Assembly: GCA_900708905.1 (NCBI GenBank)
Contig: CAADRB010000004.1
Span: 3,030,303 to 3,094,302, forward strand
From: Hymenolepis diminuta
Lineage: Eukaryota > Platyhelminthes > Cestoda > Cyclophyllidea > Hymenolepididae
Direction: 5' to 3'
DNA length: 64,000 bases
In this document: positions 23,901-38,849 of the stretch, piece after piece
Layout of the letters: every line of letters starts with the position of its first letter
How positions within the stretch are numbered: the first letter of the stretch is position 1
Position numbers and translations under genes: made by a program
The notes under the pieces: model-generated
What the model was told of the DNA's origin: nothing
Seen by the model: the letters and a program-made list of their open reading frames with translations, nothing else
Databases searched by the model: none

Positions 23901-26900
23901 ACAGGTAAATGTTGATGAATATTATACATCGTTCATGAAGGTGAATTTATATGTTTAAAACCAATGTGGCATCCACCATATTCTTATTTCGCTTTTCCTT
24001 TCTTTACTCCATCTTCTTTCTATTTTGCCTGTTAACTAAAATTATTCATTGAGTTTATTGCATCATTTGTCAAAAAGTTTAAATAAAATGTGTAAATCCA
24101 AGCTCCTTTGCGGACTTAATGGCTACTGGCATTCTTTGTTAAGTAATAGCGATATCTACCGATGAATACCAAAAGTATCTCCTATTGGGACCTTGTTTCC
24201 CTTGGAAAGGATTTTCTCAATCTAATAAATATAATTTGGACTACATAACTGCTTCCTATATTAAAATGCATTATTATCAACATCTTGGTCTCAACTAACA
24301 GAGAAAACTGGATGACAATGTCGAAATTATTCTTCAGCTCAATAAGAATTGATGTGTTTATCTGAAGAAACATCTAAGTGGATGTTTCTTAGTAATGAAT
24401 AGTATAGTTAATAATGAATATATAAATTTATTTTCTGACTTTCTATTGTTGTACGACAACACCTATCTGAAATTAATTGGGATTCTCCTATTACATCTCA
24501 ATTTAAACCTTATTTTGGCGTCTTCGAAATTTGGTAAAAAAAAAAAAATATTTGCTAGAATCATGGTTAATTATGAAAGTTAAACTTTGATTTCATCACA
24601 TATTTCTATAGGATTTCTTACTTAAATGAAAGACTAAAATATTTTGAAGAAAATGATTATCAGTGATTAAGGGACGACTGAATATAAAGCTTTCGGAAAT
24701 CCCGCCGTTTCGCTTTATTATCATTTGCAAGAAAGAGAATATATTTTGCAATAGTGAGAAGATATTTAATAAACCTAAAGAATAAACAATACTTTAGATA
24801 GGGCGTAAAGAAGAAGAGAATATTTAAATTTTTTTATTTTAAATTGCACATATTATCAGTTTTTAATCAACCGTTTGTGAACCATAACCTGGTACTCAAA
24901 TGCATAATCTTCCGGATCTTGTCCCTATAATTCTGACCATAAGTCAAATTTCCATTTGCTTGCTAGCGCAAGCCTCCAATGTCAAAATTAACTGGCTCGT
25001 TGAATACCTCGGGATTTGAACTTTCCTACCTTAGCAAATCTGCTCCAGTATATTTTTTCGACTAATTTCATTCAAATAGATTTTCAAAAAATCATTAACA
25101 TTTTAAATTGAGCTGCACATGACAGTCTTCTTATTGTAAGACGTTATAGAAATTTATTCTTTTTCCATACTGAAAGCGCATTTACACTTGCCTGTCTAGT
25201 TAATAATTAAAAGAAGATGCATAAAATGTTGGGTTGGTTGATTATGCCCTTCACCTAGCAGATACTAGTAGAAAATAGAAATAGGGTACGTGCAAAATCA
25301 TAACTGAGACCAATTGGATAAAGCGCGACGAAAGAAAGCCGTTGGTTATGACGTCATTGTCTAAATTTTATCCTCAATCTCAGGCAAATTATGACGTTAT
25401 ATATTAATAAGGAAAGACATGGTTAGTCCGCTTTTGAATAAAAAACGGCAATAAAGTTACACTTGAATATGCATTACCTGGTGAGCCGGCAGTTGTTAGT
25501 TATGAAGGTCTAAATTCTAGGGATCATGGGATATGATGTGTAAGGCAAAATTTGATAGGCATTGATGAACGTCAGGAGTGATAATCTAGTCTTCATAAAT
25601 TTGAATGAGATTTATACAAATATTGGGATAATTACTAGAGAGTTGAGAAAGCAGTCGCCAATCACCAGGGCAATATTTGCAATCACATTATTTGTCTTAC
25701 CTTAAGAATTATCTGCACTTGTTATGTCATTAGTCATCTGCCAATCGTGCTGTTTCCGTTCCTTTAAAAACAAAATTATGATTAAATCCAAGTCATCAAA
25801 ATACTAACAAGTACCACATGGCGAATTATTCATTCTCTGGATTATATAATATAAGCGTGACTAACCTACGCTTAAAATGATAAAAGTGGTAGTAGATCGA
25901 AAATTGATACCTCGATTAATGAAAATAAAAATGCACTGGAATTTCCATACCAAGAAAGTTACTTCTTATACGCACTAAATGTTTCCATTCATGAAAAACA
26001 GTGCTCAATTAATTATTAATTAGCATACGACTTACGGTAACCTTTGATCTCAAAATTTATTTTTTACAGAAAAAGAAATCCCGACATTTTTACTAATAAC
26101 CTTCTCAGCAGCACTTTCACTTTCTCCTCACCTTTTGTCCTAGCTAACATTTAGTAATAAATGATCATTAAAGATTCCAAAAATCACTTTTCGATATAAA
26201 AAATAAGATTTAAGTTATTATAATTTGTATTTCAAAAATGATTCTTAAGATAAATGAGTAGATTTAGGCGATGCATACTAGATATTCAAAAATATTACTC
26301 CGCTTAATTAATAGCGCGTTCGAATGCTCACAAAATCCTCGAGATCTGCAGAAGTAATTGTTGTGATCAAATTTATTAAGTTTTCCTCTGATCATTTCTT
26401 AATTAGCATTTTCAGGTTTTTTCTTTATTAATACTTTGAACTACTCGGTTTCAACCAAGTAGCCCGACTTGTACCAATTCGAAACACTCAGTGGTGTCAA
26501 CTCATCGAGTCAGTTTGGCCTGACTCCCGGTCTCCTCTCCTTCCTGGAATATTGCTACATATAAAGTATTCTAGGTACAACTGCCTTTTCTCTTCATTCC
26601 GTGTTGTACTGAAGATCGGTAGCAAATGGATGGGATAACTTGCTGATTAGCTAAGGTTAAAATCAGTCACCTAACTCTTTGTATCCATTTTTCTTTCTTT
26701 TATCTCATTTTTCAGACCTTAACTTCGGAAGTCAGCATGTTTCAATAAAAAATCCAACCGTGAGATCTCAATATTGTAATTGTGAGAGGAGTCCTGTCAG
26801 TGGGTCGATTTTAAGATTGCAAACTTGCCATTTTGAGAATATTATGGGGAATCGTAAAAAAGCATATTTATTTGCTTACGTAGTGTCTAACAGACGAACC

Positions 26901-28096
26901 AGACTCACATACGTAAATGAACACGGTTTTGCCTGTGGAGTTCTTTGATGTTGTCGACGCAGCATTCATTTATGCAGTCCATAAGCCCATTAAATTGGCA
27001 TTACATTCGCCGCGATAAGCTACACGCCAGTTATTTAATCCTAATCCGGATCTTATCTTGAAATATTTCTATAATAAACAAGATCGCATTGGCTCATCTA
27101 AAAATTTTTAAAACTCTTATTTTACTAGTTCTTTTTACGTGACACTGACCAAAGACACGTAGAGTCTGTGAAATAAGTAGATCCTCGACTAATTTGAAAG
27201 AAAACTGTACACAATGCTTATGAATTCCCAACATTTTATTTTTGAAATTTAATTTTATGCCACAGTAATGTTTAGGATATTATTCTTTACAAGAAAATGT
27301 TTAGAGTGACTTTTCTACCATGAATTATAAAGATATGTAATTTCACCAAACACCCAAAAATAACTCAAAATTTTGACATATTTCTACCAGTCTGAAAGGA
27401 ATAATGAATAAGAGAAAGTAATGAATTTCATGAGCCTACTACTTCAGCACCCAAAAAAATTCCAAACCCAAAACTGCTTCTTCGAATAGTGCACCAAATA
27501 TTAAATGTGTTCTACGAAATGACAAAGCACTATAATCCAAAATGGTAAAAAATAAAGGATGGAGAAAGGAGGACTGTGTACTGACGATTACCCCAAGATT
27601 GGTGAACTCTATAGCGTAAAAGTCCGTGTCGGATACAACAAGCTTATGAGAATGAAAGTCTCCATGTAAACACGTTTTTAAATATTTTCTGGTGCTGGAA
27701 TTCTAACGGGTGAGAAGAGCAGGAAGGAAGAATCACTATAGGGAGAAAAATTAGGGACACGGAAAAAAGCCTAATTTATCGGAACTCAGAAATCATCAAG
27801 TTGTCCGTTTTTCGAGCTCAATTTTTATATTTCACCAGTTTCATCAAATGAAAAATTTTCATATTGTTAAGTAATTCTAATGTCATCCTCTTAACGGAAA
27901 AGGCGTTATGTTGGGGATCTATCTGCCTGGTCATATCGGAGCGATATGACATGGAGCCAAATGTATAATTTACCTTTTAGGAGAGAATTTCGATTGTGTT
28001 TGATGATATCTTACTGGATTTAAAACCCAAATTGTGCCATCTTTCTCGCCAGACATTCATTTCACAGTTGTCCCTTTATGTAGACAGCATTAGGTT

Positions 28097-28108
28097 CCCC
28101 CCCCCCCC
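28097..28108. repeat. Poly-C run (12 C)
   Basis: Uninterrupted C run in AT-rich context. Confidence 0.95.
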
Positions 28109-28339
28109 ATCGAAAAGAATTTTGATTTTTTAATGTTCACAGGAATCGAGTATATAATTACTTTCATTAATAAATGGAATAGTTAAGCAAACTTTCTTAG
28201 AATCAGTTAGAAAATTGGAGGTTTTGGCGCGCAGGTAGTTGAAGGGAGCTGAAGAGTGTAAACAACGCCACTTTTTACGCGAAATCTTACCGCGTGGGGT
28301 TTGCCTAAAAGTGTGACATACCATCACACTTGTGGCGTG

Positions 28340-28358
28340 TCTCTCTCTCTCTCTCTCT
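28340..28358. repeat. (TC)n microsatellite
   Basis: TC/CT dinucleotides in a perfect run followed by gtgttg. Confidence 0.95.
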
Positions 28359-31300
28359 GTGTTGTATTTTCTTTCTCATGCCATGATGATGTGATAGGTG
28401 CACATGCAGTCACTAAAATACTTGTCGCATTCAACGTCTCCGTGGTGTGACGTTTACTTATGACTGTATCAACTAACCGTCGTTCCGATTCAATCATTGT
28501 TATTTATTGTGCAACCCATTTTCAATCTAAATGGAATAAGACGCTTCCCATTTGCTAATCTATGCTTCAGAGCTTAAAACCGTAGCTGTCAAGTTTTAGG
28601 AACTATTCTGCATTATTTAAAACTAAGCGTTTTATAATTATTGGAGTTACTATAGTTAATGCATTTCAAGCTTGATTGTTGTAGGTGGGTATTCACTACT
28701 AAAAAATCACACCACTGACACTATTTTGACTGGAGATTATAGCTTTTAGTTATAAATTTGCTGAAGAAAGATAACCGTATTATAAAACTTAAACCTATTT
28801 TGTCCCGAAGTCTACGTTTTTATCCTCAATCAAGATGCGATTGGGACCACTTTATTGATAATACCTTGATAGCTTGAGCATTTGAGCTATAAAGACATCT
28901 GATTAGACGTTGTAAGAGTTCGTTCTAAAGAGTGTAGATGGATACCTTTAACAAATACTCACAGTATTAATATAATTACATACATGTCCTTTAAGCTTAA
29001 AGGAATAGTAAATGACTTGAATTTGAAATTTCCTTGCCCTATATAAATAACCATTGCAGTAGAAAAAAAACTACTTAGAACAAACTTTTTAAACCTGCAA
29101 GTCAATGTGACCTAGAGTTCGAAATGGACATGTGAATTCCACTAGCATTTAAATTTGTCTTTGTCACAGACACAGGCATTCGTATTATCTGCACTTTTCT
29201 TAACGAGGAAATGAGTATTACGATTAAATAAATTGATTAAAGTACAAAATGACAACGGTCATCATTATTCTGGGCCATTTTGCCATTAATTGTTGCTATT
29301 TTCCTTTACGGTTAATTTCTTCCAAGTGTGGTATTTATTCGGAGATAGGGTAATTAAACTTAGAACGGGACAATAAGTTTAACAACTATTTGCATGTAGT
29401 TCCATTATTTGTATTTCATTTTAAAAATATTCGTGTCTAAGCTGCAACAGGGGGTACGCCGCCTCCAACATAATATTCATAAATTGTCTTCCACGATTAT
29501 ATTTAAAATATTGTCGTAGTACTCCGAATATTTATAATAACTACTAGAAATAGCTGTTAAATCACGTAAAAGAAACACTGATTGAAAAATGATTTTACTT
29601 TAAATTGGGAGAACGTCCAAAAGGGAATGTACGCTAGCATTAAAAGGATTACTCTCCTTAATTATGGTGAAATCTTGCGATATTATATCCAGACTGCAAA
29701 GACGTTTAGCATATAAGGCCAAAATAACGTAGACGAAAGAAGGAGAAGAAGAGCGAAGATATAAATTGTTTTCTGAAATAAATTACATCTCAAGGTCGAA
29801 CGACCTTCGCGTATCGTTCCTCAGCTGTCTGGGCCGTCCTGCGTGATTGGAAGGGAGCGGTTTTTACGTAAACGCAAAATTGGACAACCTCCTACTTCGT
29901 ATACCAGTCCTATGACTCACATGACTCCTGTGTAGCGCACATGCACACACAAAGAAGATTGGCCTGCGCTTAATCAAGCAAAGTTTCGTTATTTGCCTCT
30001 AAATTAGTCTTATCCCCTTTGACAAGCATCATTGACAAATTCTACTATCTACGAGAACGCTTATTTGATCAAGTCAAATGGTAATTCGAAGTTTGCATTA
30101 AAGGTATTAGTCTGTTTTTCATATATTCATATATAGGGAAAAGGAAAGGTATTTAAAGGTTTTGGTTTGAAGAAAACTAGGTATTTTTACTGTAAACGAG
30201 TTGTCATTAGTTGTCATTTTTTCTTGAAGACAACTCCGGCTTGAAATTTATGATGGCTCTCATTTTTTTATTTTGGAGTTTGTAGAGCAACGATGCACAA
30301 CAAAGACATTTATTCCTTCGTATTTTCACAGTCTGACCTTTTGCAAACCAGTTCTGAACAGAAGTAATTAAACATATCGATGTTGGCATGTCAAAAAGTT
30401 ACTGGTCTTAAAAATGAAATTTGACTTCAAGCATTCTCAAAGATCCAAAGACAGATCCAAAATTCATGGTCTCCTGTCAATTACGTATTATGTTTGAAAA
30501 TGAGTAACAAATAATGAGCTTTTATTTGGGTTTGATATTTTTTAGCAATACTTTTTTTAGTTTTTCCAAGAATTTTCTAGTAATTTAACCAGTTAAGACG
30601 GAAAGGTGGGAGGAATAGTCACTTTTAGGTAGAAGCTTTAGCCCTATTTATTGCACCCTACATTTCTTTTTACTCTTCATTTATTAAGCTTAAAGTATAG
30701 AACTTGTTCAACAAGTTTATAACCAGATTTATAAGTTTCCTTAAATCTGTTATATATGTTTTGACTTAGAACGTTTGGATGGTTGCTTGCATTGTCAAAT
30801 GTAATAGAATGTAGAATTGCAATGTTAAGCAGACATTCAATTTTGAGTTCAAGCGAAAATCAATAATATCCAGCTGTTCTAAGCCGGCTGACTAAATTTG
30901 AGAGTCTTTAAGTACAAAGATGATATTTTACTATTAAAATATTTCAGGTTAAGATAATTTTGTCAAAATATGAGCGTGGTGAAACAGCTATATCTGAAGG
31001 GACACGTTCTTTTCCTAAATTAAAGTAATGACGAAAATGCAAAGAAATTTACCGGGACGTTTGTCTTTATCTAAAATGAGAATTGGGGGAAAACTAAAAG
31101 CATACACTCTATTGATGGCTTTAAACATGTTAGCAATAATCCTGTGAATGTTGCGTGATATAGTATAATAAGAGATGCTATTAAAAGCGCACATAATGAG
31201 GGTACGTTAGTGGCTTACTGATGAGTTCGCAACTTCATTCTTGTCTATATTGCGATACTTTTCAAAAGATAAATAGCCAATTTGCCGGTTCGATTACATG

Positions 31301-34300
31301 TTCAATCATCACAAACTCCTTATCATTAAATATTTAAGATTTTAAAAATAAAATAAAAATGAAAATTGGAAAAAATATCAAAAGTTGTTATTTTGGAAAG
31401 GTAAGGTACATATTTAATAGGGGATTCTCTAAGAAATATTTATTTCTATTCAGGAAGTTAAAACAACCAAATGATGTTGGCATTCGATAATAATGAATTG
31501 CTTAAAATTTTTGAGAAATATAAATTTGTTTCGTTTTAATTATAACTCATGGATACGTTTTAACGTCTACTTGAACTGCTTTCAGGCGATACAGTTGGGG
31601 AATATTAATTTGCTATTTGTACTCGCCTGTTTCGCGATAACTCAGATTCTGCCACGCCGGTTGCAAGAGTGATGGTGTAGACGCTCGATTCTCATGCTTT
31701 CTCTCGTTTCTAGTCCTATTCTTCTTTCTTTCTTCATTTTCTTTCCAAATTTTGTATCGCTGCCGTTTAATAAATTCTACTTTATCCACCACTCAATCTT
31801 CTGGACCTCTGGGACTGTAGACGTCGGCTATTAACTGATAGCAGTTACTCATAGCTGCAAAAAGTTTAAATTACAAAGAATTTGGTCGAAAACGACAGTT
31901 ATTTATCATTACTTATAACAGTGCGACATTATTACATGTCATAATCATGGAAAAGCATTTGAATACAAAAAAACAGTTAAATAAATCAATGGCGGATGAA
32001 ACGGGTGGTAGAGTAGAAAAGAATAAAATCAAAAATGAGATCACCTTTGTTGCTCATAATATTATGTTCACATTAAATGCCAAGTTCTTACGTTCCGAAT
32101 TTCAAATTTCATGAGTTAAACTTTGGACGAGTTTATGTTCGCGATATTTGGAGCTCATTAGCCAGTCGATATAACTGGGTAGTTGATCAAGCCAAATCGA
32201 TTTATCTGTCTTTTTAGTACGGCCAAGAGCACATAGATTTGGCCATAAATGGTAAGCTCATCAATAATGATCAGTTAAACGATTCATCATTAACTATTTA
32301 AAAAATATACATATAATTATATATGTATGTGCATTATCTGAAATTATACTCCTTCTTCACATATTAAATGAGTTGAAACTTGAATATGAAATGCAAAAAT
32401 CTACCGTTCGTGAATACCAACAGATGGTACAATATTCTATTTAAGTGTAATATCCCCAATAATCCGATTTCAAAGGAGTCTTGGAAACAAAGAACAACAA
32501 TAACTTTTGAAATCAATAAATCTTCTATTTCTTCTCACTCCGCACTATGCCTCTTTAACGCATATCTTAGATATGAATTTCATCCATTGATTGCCGGATT
32601 AATTTTACTGGATCTATTCAGGTATTTATTCATTATATTTTCCTTACCTTCCCACTCTCGTGATTTGCCCATGTCTTCCAGTAGTAGCTAACAGAAAAGT
32701 TTAGAGGAATTAGTTATTTTCCAAGGGACAGACGTAGGAATATACAATGGAACATTTTTGAACATGATCCAATTTAGAATATCTTAACTCTTATGTTCCT
32801 TTTTCCGTATAGTCAGCTCGATTCAACAAAGGATCGAGGATTCATTCATTTTCGTTAATTTTAACATGCAATTCATTTCAAATTTCAGGTGCTCTTAAGC
32901 ACATGTCTTTAAATTGGTTTATTTGAATACATTTTCAAGAGGCAATTGGTGATCCAAGAAGGTAAAGAAAATATCGAGTCATCCATCGCTTATTATTTCG
33001 AAATTTTCCACGTCAAAGAAAAGAGATTACAATAAGTTTGGAAGTAATAATCTCCTTGTGGAATTTTAGAAAATCATCATGTCTTCCAAGTGTCGAGGCG
33101 TTCAAACTAATTTTAAGACAGAAAGTACTTTTTCATTAGGAGTCATGACAAATACTTCCAGAATAAAATGATCACTAGCCTTGGGGCAAATTATCAATTT
33201 TATATTTCGCGCCTAATTTTTGCAACTTTATTCTACTTCATACAACTAACCATTCTAACTAATATATCGAATTTTGAGAGGTATCTGTGATTATCTGTGG
33301 CAAAACTACAACAGAACATAGGATTTCGGCTTCTCATTTCAGCAATATGATATGTGCGTATGAAAACACCAAAATTGGTTAACGGTACTTGGTTTCAATT
33401 GAATAGAAATTAAAAATACTTTTGAAAAGCGATAATTTTGTCCTAATGTTAACCAATTTTAAATGTCTGGTTATGTGTTTCTAGTGAATGTTTGAATCCA
33501 ATAAGTATATTTTTACTCGTGAATGCTTAATTGAGTTAAATAAAAGAATTACTCACTTTAAGGCGGATAATCAAATATTTACAAATTAAGTATACTTTAT
33601 ACAATTAGCCCACCATATGGAACTTTAAAAGACACGTTCGTGAAAACTGCATCGACGAGAATTAATGTTTTCGTCTACTGGTCAGATTCCCAGTTTTAGA
33701 AATGAGTATATCGGATGAGAGATAAATTCTTAAACTTCAGACCCTTCTTAAATATTGAGTCGAGAACATCTGTTAGTATCAGCGAATCTTAACAACTTTA
33801 CTAGACTCAAGCAGCTTGTGACTGTTAGATATATTGACAGCCAACATGACTATCCTCAAATACTCCCGAATATTGCGGGCATGAATTGTCAAGGAATTAA
33901 TGTTGAGCAAAAGCGGGAAAAACGATCAAGAGACTGAATTCAAGAGTTTGGTTTTAGGGATGTCAGGTTTTTCCGAAACAATTTAAACCCATTCAAGACA
34001 GGTTTATTCTGCAATTATGCTCCGTTTTCACTCTTTAACTGAATTCGGTCGGATTACAATTCCTGTTGATATGGATGCAATCGAGCTTACTTCAGTATTG
34101 AAACACATGTACATGAAAAAAAAACAGGTTAATTCAGCAAGAACTGGAAATTTCTAAAGAGCAGTAATTCAGACGGTACCTTATAAGGCTTTGGACATCT
34201 GGTTTACATCGTAAACGTTAAAATTAGACAAATCAGTAATACTGATATATATTTTCTGCGATTACACGCACGTAATTAGGGTTCGCTGAATAATATTTTC

Positions 34301-34675
34301 TATATACTAAATTCTCAGTGGTTAACAGGTTAGGGTTTAGGAAAAAATTTCATTTTCAATCTGGATTGTAAAATGCAGGTTATTGAAAATACAAGTGATT
34401 CACACTTTCGGTCTTGAATATTCTAAACTTTTCAGTCGCCTTTAATTATAAGTTCTAGTCGATTTGAATAGCTCCACCATAATCTTTCGACATAGGGTCT
34501 CTTCGTCCCATTAGAGAAAACGACGTTGCCAGCCATGTATCCAATTTCCAAATCGTATCTTGAGTGAGGCATTATGACAAACAGTATGCATAAAGCGCGT
34601 TCTGATTGTATTTTAGAAAATGTCAAGGATTTCTGTAACATCTTACAATATTTATCACATAGGTGACATTAAATA

Positions 34676-34691
34676 CCCCCCCCCCCNNCCC
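34676..34691. other. Poly-C run containing a two-base assembly gap (NN at 34687-34688)
   Basis: Eleven C, then nn, then three C. The N pair marks unresolved bases in a homopolymer, so the true length is uncertain. Confidence 0.95.
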
Positions 34692-35639
34692 TCTCAGTTA
34701 TTGTCGGATCCTGATAACTCGAAAAAAGTTGCAGTTATTCTGTCATTAGTTCTCTGGAAAATAAAATAACTATCCTATGTAAAATAGTGTCAAGATCGGA
34801 GTTAAGAAAATAATTTCAATCCACTCGGACTAAAATTGTATTAGGTATATTCAAATCCTTTCACTGAATCAACCATTAAACCACCCAAATATTTGAGATT
34901 CACTATAACACTATAAGACCAAAATTCAGTGGAAGGTGGCAGATTTGATTTGGAGGTAGGCAGATCCTAAAATTCAGCCCGAAATTTGTAAAACACAAAC
35001 ACTTCTCCGTGGTCAGCAAACATTCTTCCAAAAATTTTTAAATATAAAGAACTGTTGTGTTTTCAATAAAAAAATCCTAGCACAATTAATTCTCTATTCA
35101 CACAACACTCGAACAAGAAATTCAAGGAAACACATGAAGATCGATACGGTACTGTTAAAGAACTCATTCGTGAGTAATCTGTGATAAACTCCGACGGTTT
35201 TCTATAGAACATACATTGGCATTCGTTGGCTAGTCGACTGGAAAAAGTACAAAAACAAAGCCAAAACGGCTGGTCAATTTTGATTTCAAATAAAGCAGGT
35301 GGGCACGTTAAAAATAGACAACTTCGGTTGCGTCACTCCGCATGTAAACACGATCGATGTTTACGGTTCTGACTGAAAACCAAAATGAAGGCTTGAAATA
35401 TAAAAGAAATAGACAAAACCTTAAAATGCCTCGAATTTTGACGAAAAATCCTAAAATGTCTATTCATCAGGCCTTAACGAAAAAGATTTTTCTGATAATT
35501 ATTACTTCTTAACAGCTCGAAGTTGTAAAAAAATCTATTTAAACGGAATAGAACTGGTTCACGCGCAAATATTAGTCGAAGTCTAATGAAGATAATTATA
35601 GTTAAAGAGAAATGGAGTTTAGCATGACCTCATAACCCG

Positions 35640-36110
35640 GGACAATAGAGTTGCCACGTCAGAAATGCGGTTCCGCCAAAATCTGGACAACTCTAGGGTC
35701 TCAGGGACATGGAGGAACCGCTCAATTCAACACAAAATTTGAAAATTTTCGAGTAAATATTAATGTAAGAAATGCGCAATAACATGAATAAAGGCTAATC
35801 ATACATAAAAGCGCATTCCATATTCATCTGAAAAATAAAACATTAAAATATCCATCAGAAGTGGATAAGCAGTCATCGGACTGCGTAACACTTACAGAAA
35901 GAGGAGAGCGCCCGTAAGAACCAGCGTACGGCAAGGGCGCCGCCAGCGCTATGTACTTCGAAGCGCGCACGCCGCTCATCAATCAGCTGACGTAAACCAA
36001 TGAAAATCCGATTCGCCGTTATGGCGCGTCCCATTGGTAGTTACTATGACACACTACAGAGAGTGGACGTTGTGAGTCAGCCAATCATAAGACTCCTAAT
36101 GGCTGTGGTA
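35640..36110. promoter_or_regulatory. Candidate promoter: CpG-rich patch with CCAAT, CRE-like and AP-1-like motifs
   Basis: Within AT-rich sequence, 35900-36060 is GC-rich with many CpG (for example aagcgcgcacgccgct). It contains TGACGTAA at 35988-35995, CCAAT at 35997-36001, ATTGG at 36033-36037, TGAGTCA at 36073-36079 and CCAAT at 36081-36085. On the minus strand the patch runs into a strong GTAAGT donor at 35895-35890, as a non-coding first exon would. This suggests a promoter firing leftward from a gene not otherwise recognised, or a distal element of DYRK1, whose stop codon lies 3.8 kb to the right. The motifs are read by eye only. Confidence 0.4.
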
Positions 36111-38843
36111 CATTTTGATTTTTCATCTTAACTTCTGATTTAAATAAATATATCGATTGCGCAAATAATAGAATTAACTGTAAGCATTGCAATTTTGAAG
36201 CGTCTAAAGCAGATGTTAGTATGGAAAAGTCAGTTTGCTTGTGGTATGGCGCATGGATTCAAAAATCGAACGCTATTAGTGTAGATTTCGTCAATGGTTT
36301 ATTGAAAACTTGATCTACTTGTTGTGGATTGTCCTTGATACTTGGGGGCTTTATCTCAGTCTGGAGTACTAATAGCAGCATAGAACTTAATATTCGTTTT
36401 CAGATGATGCCATTGCAGGGAGAACATATATTTTAACTCATTTTTTCCAACTGTTAAGCATAGGCATAGGTATAGAATAAATTATTGAATCTTCTAATAA
36501 TATTAATGCCGTGCAAAATTTGAGAATGCCAATTCCTGTAGGATACGAAAATAAAAAATTGGTCGTGCAAGCAATCTTTTGAACGCTGCCATTGGATGTT
36601 AGCTGTCTCTTGATTCCTCCAAAATCAGGGCTGCTCTAGGGAACATAAAATTGAAAGAAAATAGACGTCCCTAAACTCTTACATGCACATGACCTTCTGA
36701 ATGAAATAGAACACTTAAAAGCCGAAAAAAGAAACCAAAGAAAAGAAGATCAAAATGTGCGAAGGTAACATTTGAGTTTCGCATGTTTCCCAAATCGATG
36801 CACACTTTCCACTGTCCAATTCATATCCATGATAAAACCTTTCGTGAATGGACTTATTGTACAATATATCATTCGGTATATTCTTTTAATTCCACATATG
36901 CTCCTGGTCAATTTGAGAATGTTTAATAATGTTTGGCATGCTATTTTCAGAAGCGAAACTAATTTCGCCTCTCTTTCATAGCATAATGATACTAAATTCA
37001 TCTTACTTTTCTTAAAATGAATTAATACAAATTAGATCAACCAGGAAGCGTAACCTCTGATATAAATCTCCTTAAATAGTTTATTCTCATTCTTATTACT
37101 TAAAATACACAATAGCCCCATTGAATAAGTTTATTATTATTTATTTAAGTTAATTATTATTCAATTATTATAAATTTGATCATACTGAGGAAGTTCTTTT
37201 GATTTAACTGAATATTCGAGGATTCATTATATCAAACAAGTCGGTTAATTTTAGGCCCTTCTCCCCTAAGTGAATGATTAACCACTATCGCCTATTTACA
37301 ATGTAGCGCAGGCAGGGTGTACGCACGACTTCACGAGTTCTGCCTTGGTCTGAATGCAGGACTAAAGCTGCTCCGGATTCAAGAAAACTAGGCCAAATCG
37401 ACAGAACTTCAGCTTATCTAAGGGCCAACAATCTACAGTAATAGGAAATTAATCTGAATAAAACATTTTGTTTACGAAATAACTTTTCCAATTTAATTAC
37501 AATTTTGTTGCTAAACTCTAGAATATTTGCGATTGAACGAATAAGATGACAAATTGTGATAGTCTCTCAAGAATAGTATGTAATCTAAGATTAGTTGGAT
37601 TTAAAAGTAGGCGTGCTTTTGCAATGCTTAGCTAACAGCTTACAAGGTCAGCACAAGCGCTCAATTTTGATTGGATGAACCTGTGCTCATAGCATTTTTT
37701 CAGAAATGATTATTTTACTTCCGTTAGAGTGGTAGAGTGGTGATTTATTTTTCAACCATTTTGATCATTTTGAGTAGCGCGACAGCTGCGGTTAATCAAC
37801 TTGAATATAGATTGAAATGAATATCAAATTGTTTATGACCGAATAATTTTTACCGGGACTTATTTAAAGTGCTTTAAATTGTTTTGACAGAAATTAGCTT
37901 TCAAGATTAGCCTTAGAATTCATTGAGTAAAAATTAAACAAAATAGTCCATATAAAGATGAGCAGAAATTAATCATAATGATAATTTCTGGTTAAGAAGG
38001 CACTGTGGAATTAGGTACTTTGACCTCCAAATGACTACAGATAAATAGAATAATATCGAAAGAAGTTGAACATTCTCTATTGGTTTCTTTTTAATGAACA
38101 CCGGGATTATGTCATGAGAATTCTAAATGCCTAGAAATTGTTTATAATTGTAGCATTTATTAAGGAATATTTGGAGATTGCGACTGAAGTAACTACTGGA
38201 AATATGGTTGCCTAAATTTAAATTGCATCTGCATCAAAATACACAAATTTTCCGTAGTTAACAAATCGTTTGGATGGATGCCAATGTGTGGGCATTTAGG
38301 AGTTTGAACTTTAGATTGCCAACTAAATGGCTTTGCTCCAGAAAATACTTCGCAAATTATTAAAGCAATTATTCTCTTTATTTTAAGTAAACTTGCAAAT
38401 ATTAAGGATGGATAGATACCAATATACCAGACAGTCATAAAATGCTGAAGAACATCTTAATCTGAATCATAAACTGGATTTTTACTTTTAACTGTTAGAC
38501 TAGAATACCAGAAAATCATTACTGATATAAAACGAAGGATGTTAAGTAGACTGTTAGACTGTTAGAATGGGACATTTTTATCCGAAAAAAGAAAAGTAAC
38601 AAGTTTACATGTTCATTAATGTTATTATTAATTATTTACAATTATTGACGAGGGATGTAAAGTAGACCAGTCACGTAAATTCGACTAAGTCAAATTAGTT
38701 CAATATCATATACAAAATAAACAACGACACACCTGTATAATTTGTCTTCATTGCAAATGGCATATTGAGGTCTAAGTTTGATCTCCATATTTATAATCGA
38801 TTGAATTAATGATTTAGATAAAACCCTCTTCTCGGAAGGTAAC
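36111..38843. other. AT-rich stretch downstream of DYRK1 without recognisable gene
   Basis: Overlapping opposite-strand frames at 36750-37001 (minus) and 36772-36981 (plus) are mutual shadows and neither is recognisable. A small direct repeat (gactgtta twice) lies near 38553. Confidence 0.55.
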
Positions 38844-38849
38844 TTTATT
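38844..38849 (-). terminator. Nearest canonical AATAAA poly(A) signal downstream of the DYRK1 stop
   Basis: The plus strand reads TTTATT here, which is AATAAA on the minus strand, about 1.04 kb past the stop codon. I saw no closer canonical AATAAA on that strand between 38850 and 39892. Whether it is used is unknown, and a variant signal nearer the stop is possible. Confidence 0.3.

Larger units (their letters stand above)
14920..35630. other. Long AT-rich stretch without recognisable gene
   Basis: About 20.7 kb. The longest Met-initiated frame is about 103 codons (32380-32691, plus) and is compositionally ordinary. I see only simple repeats (28097-28108, 28340-28358, AATT runs near 20412-20430, AT-rich alternating sequence near 32300-32330) and the gap at 34687-34688. 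Exons without internal Met could still hide here. Confidence 0.5.

Noticed and set aside
34676..34691. Poly-C with NN as a biological signal
   Set aside because: The N bases show an unresolved homopolymer in the assembly.
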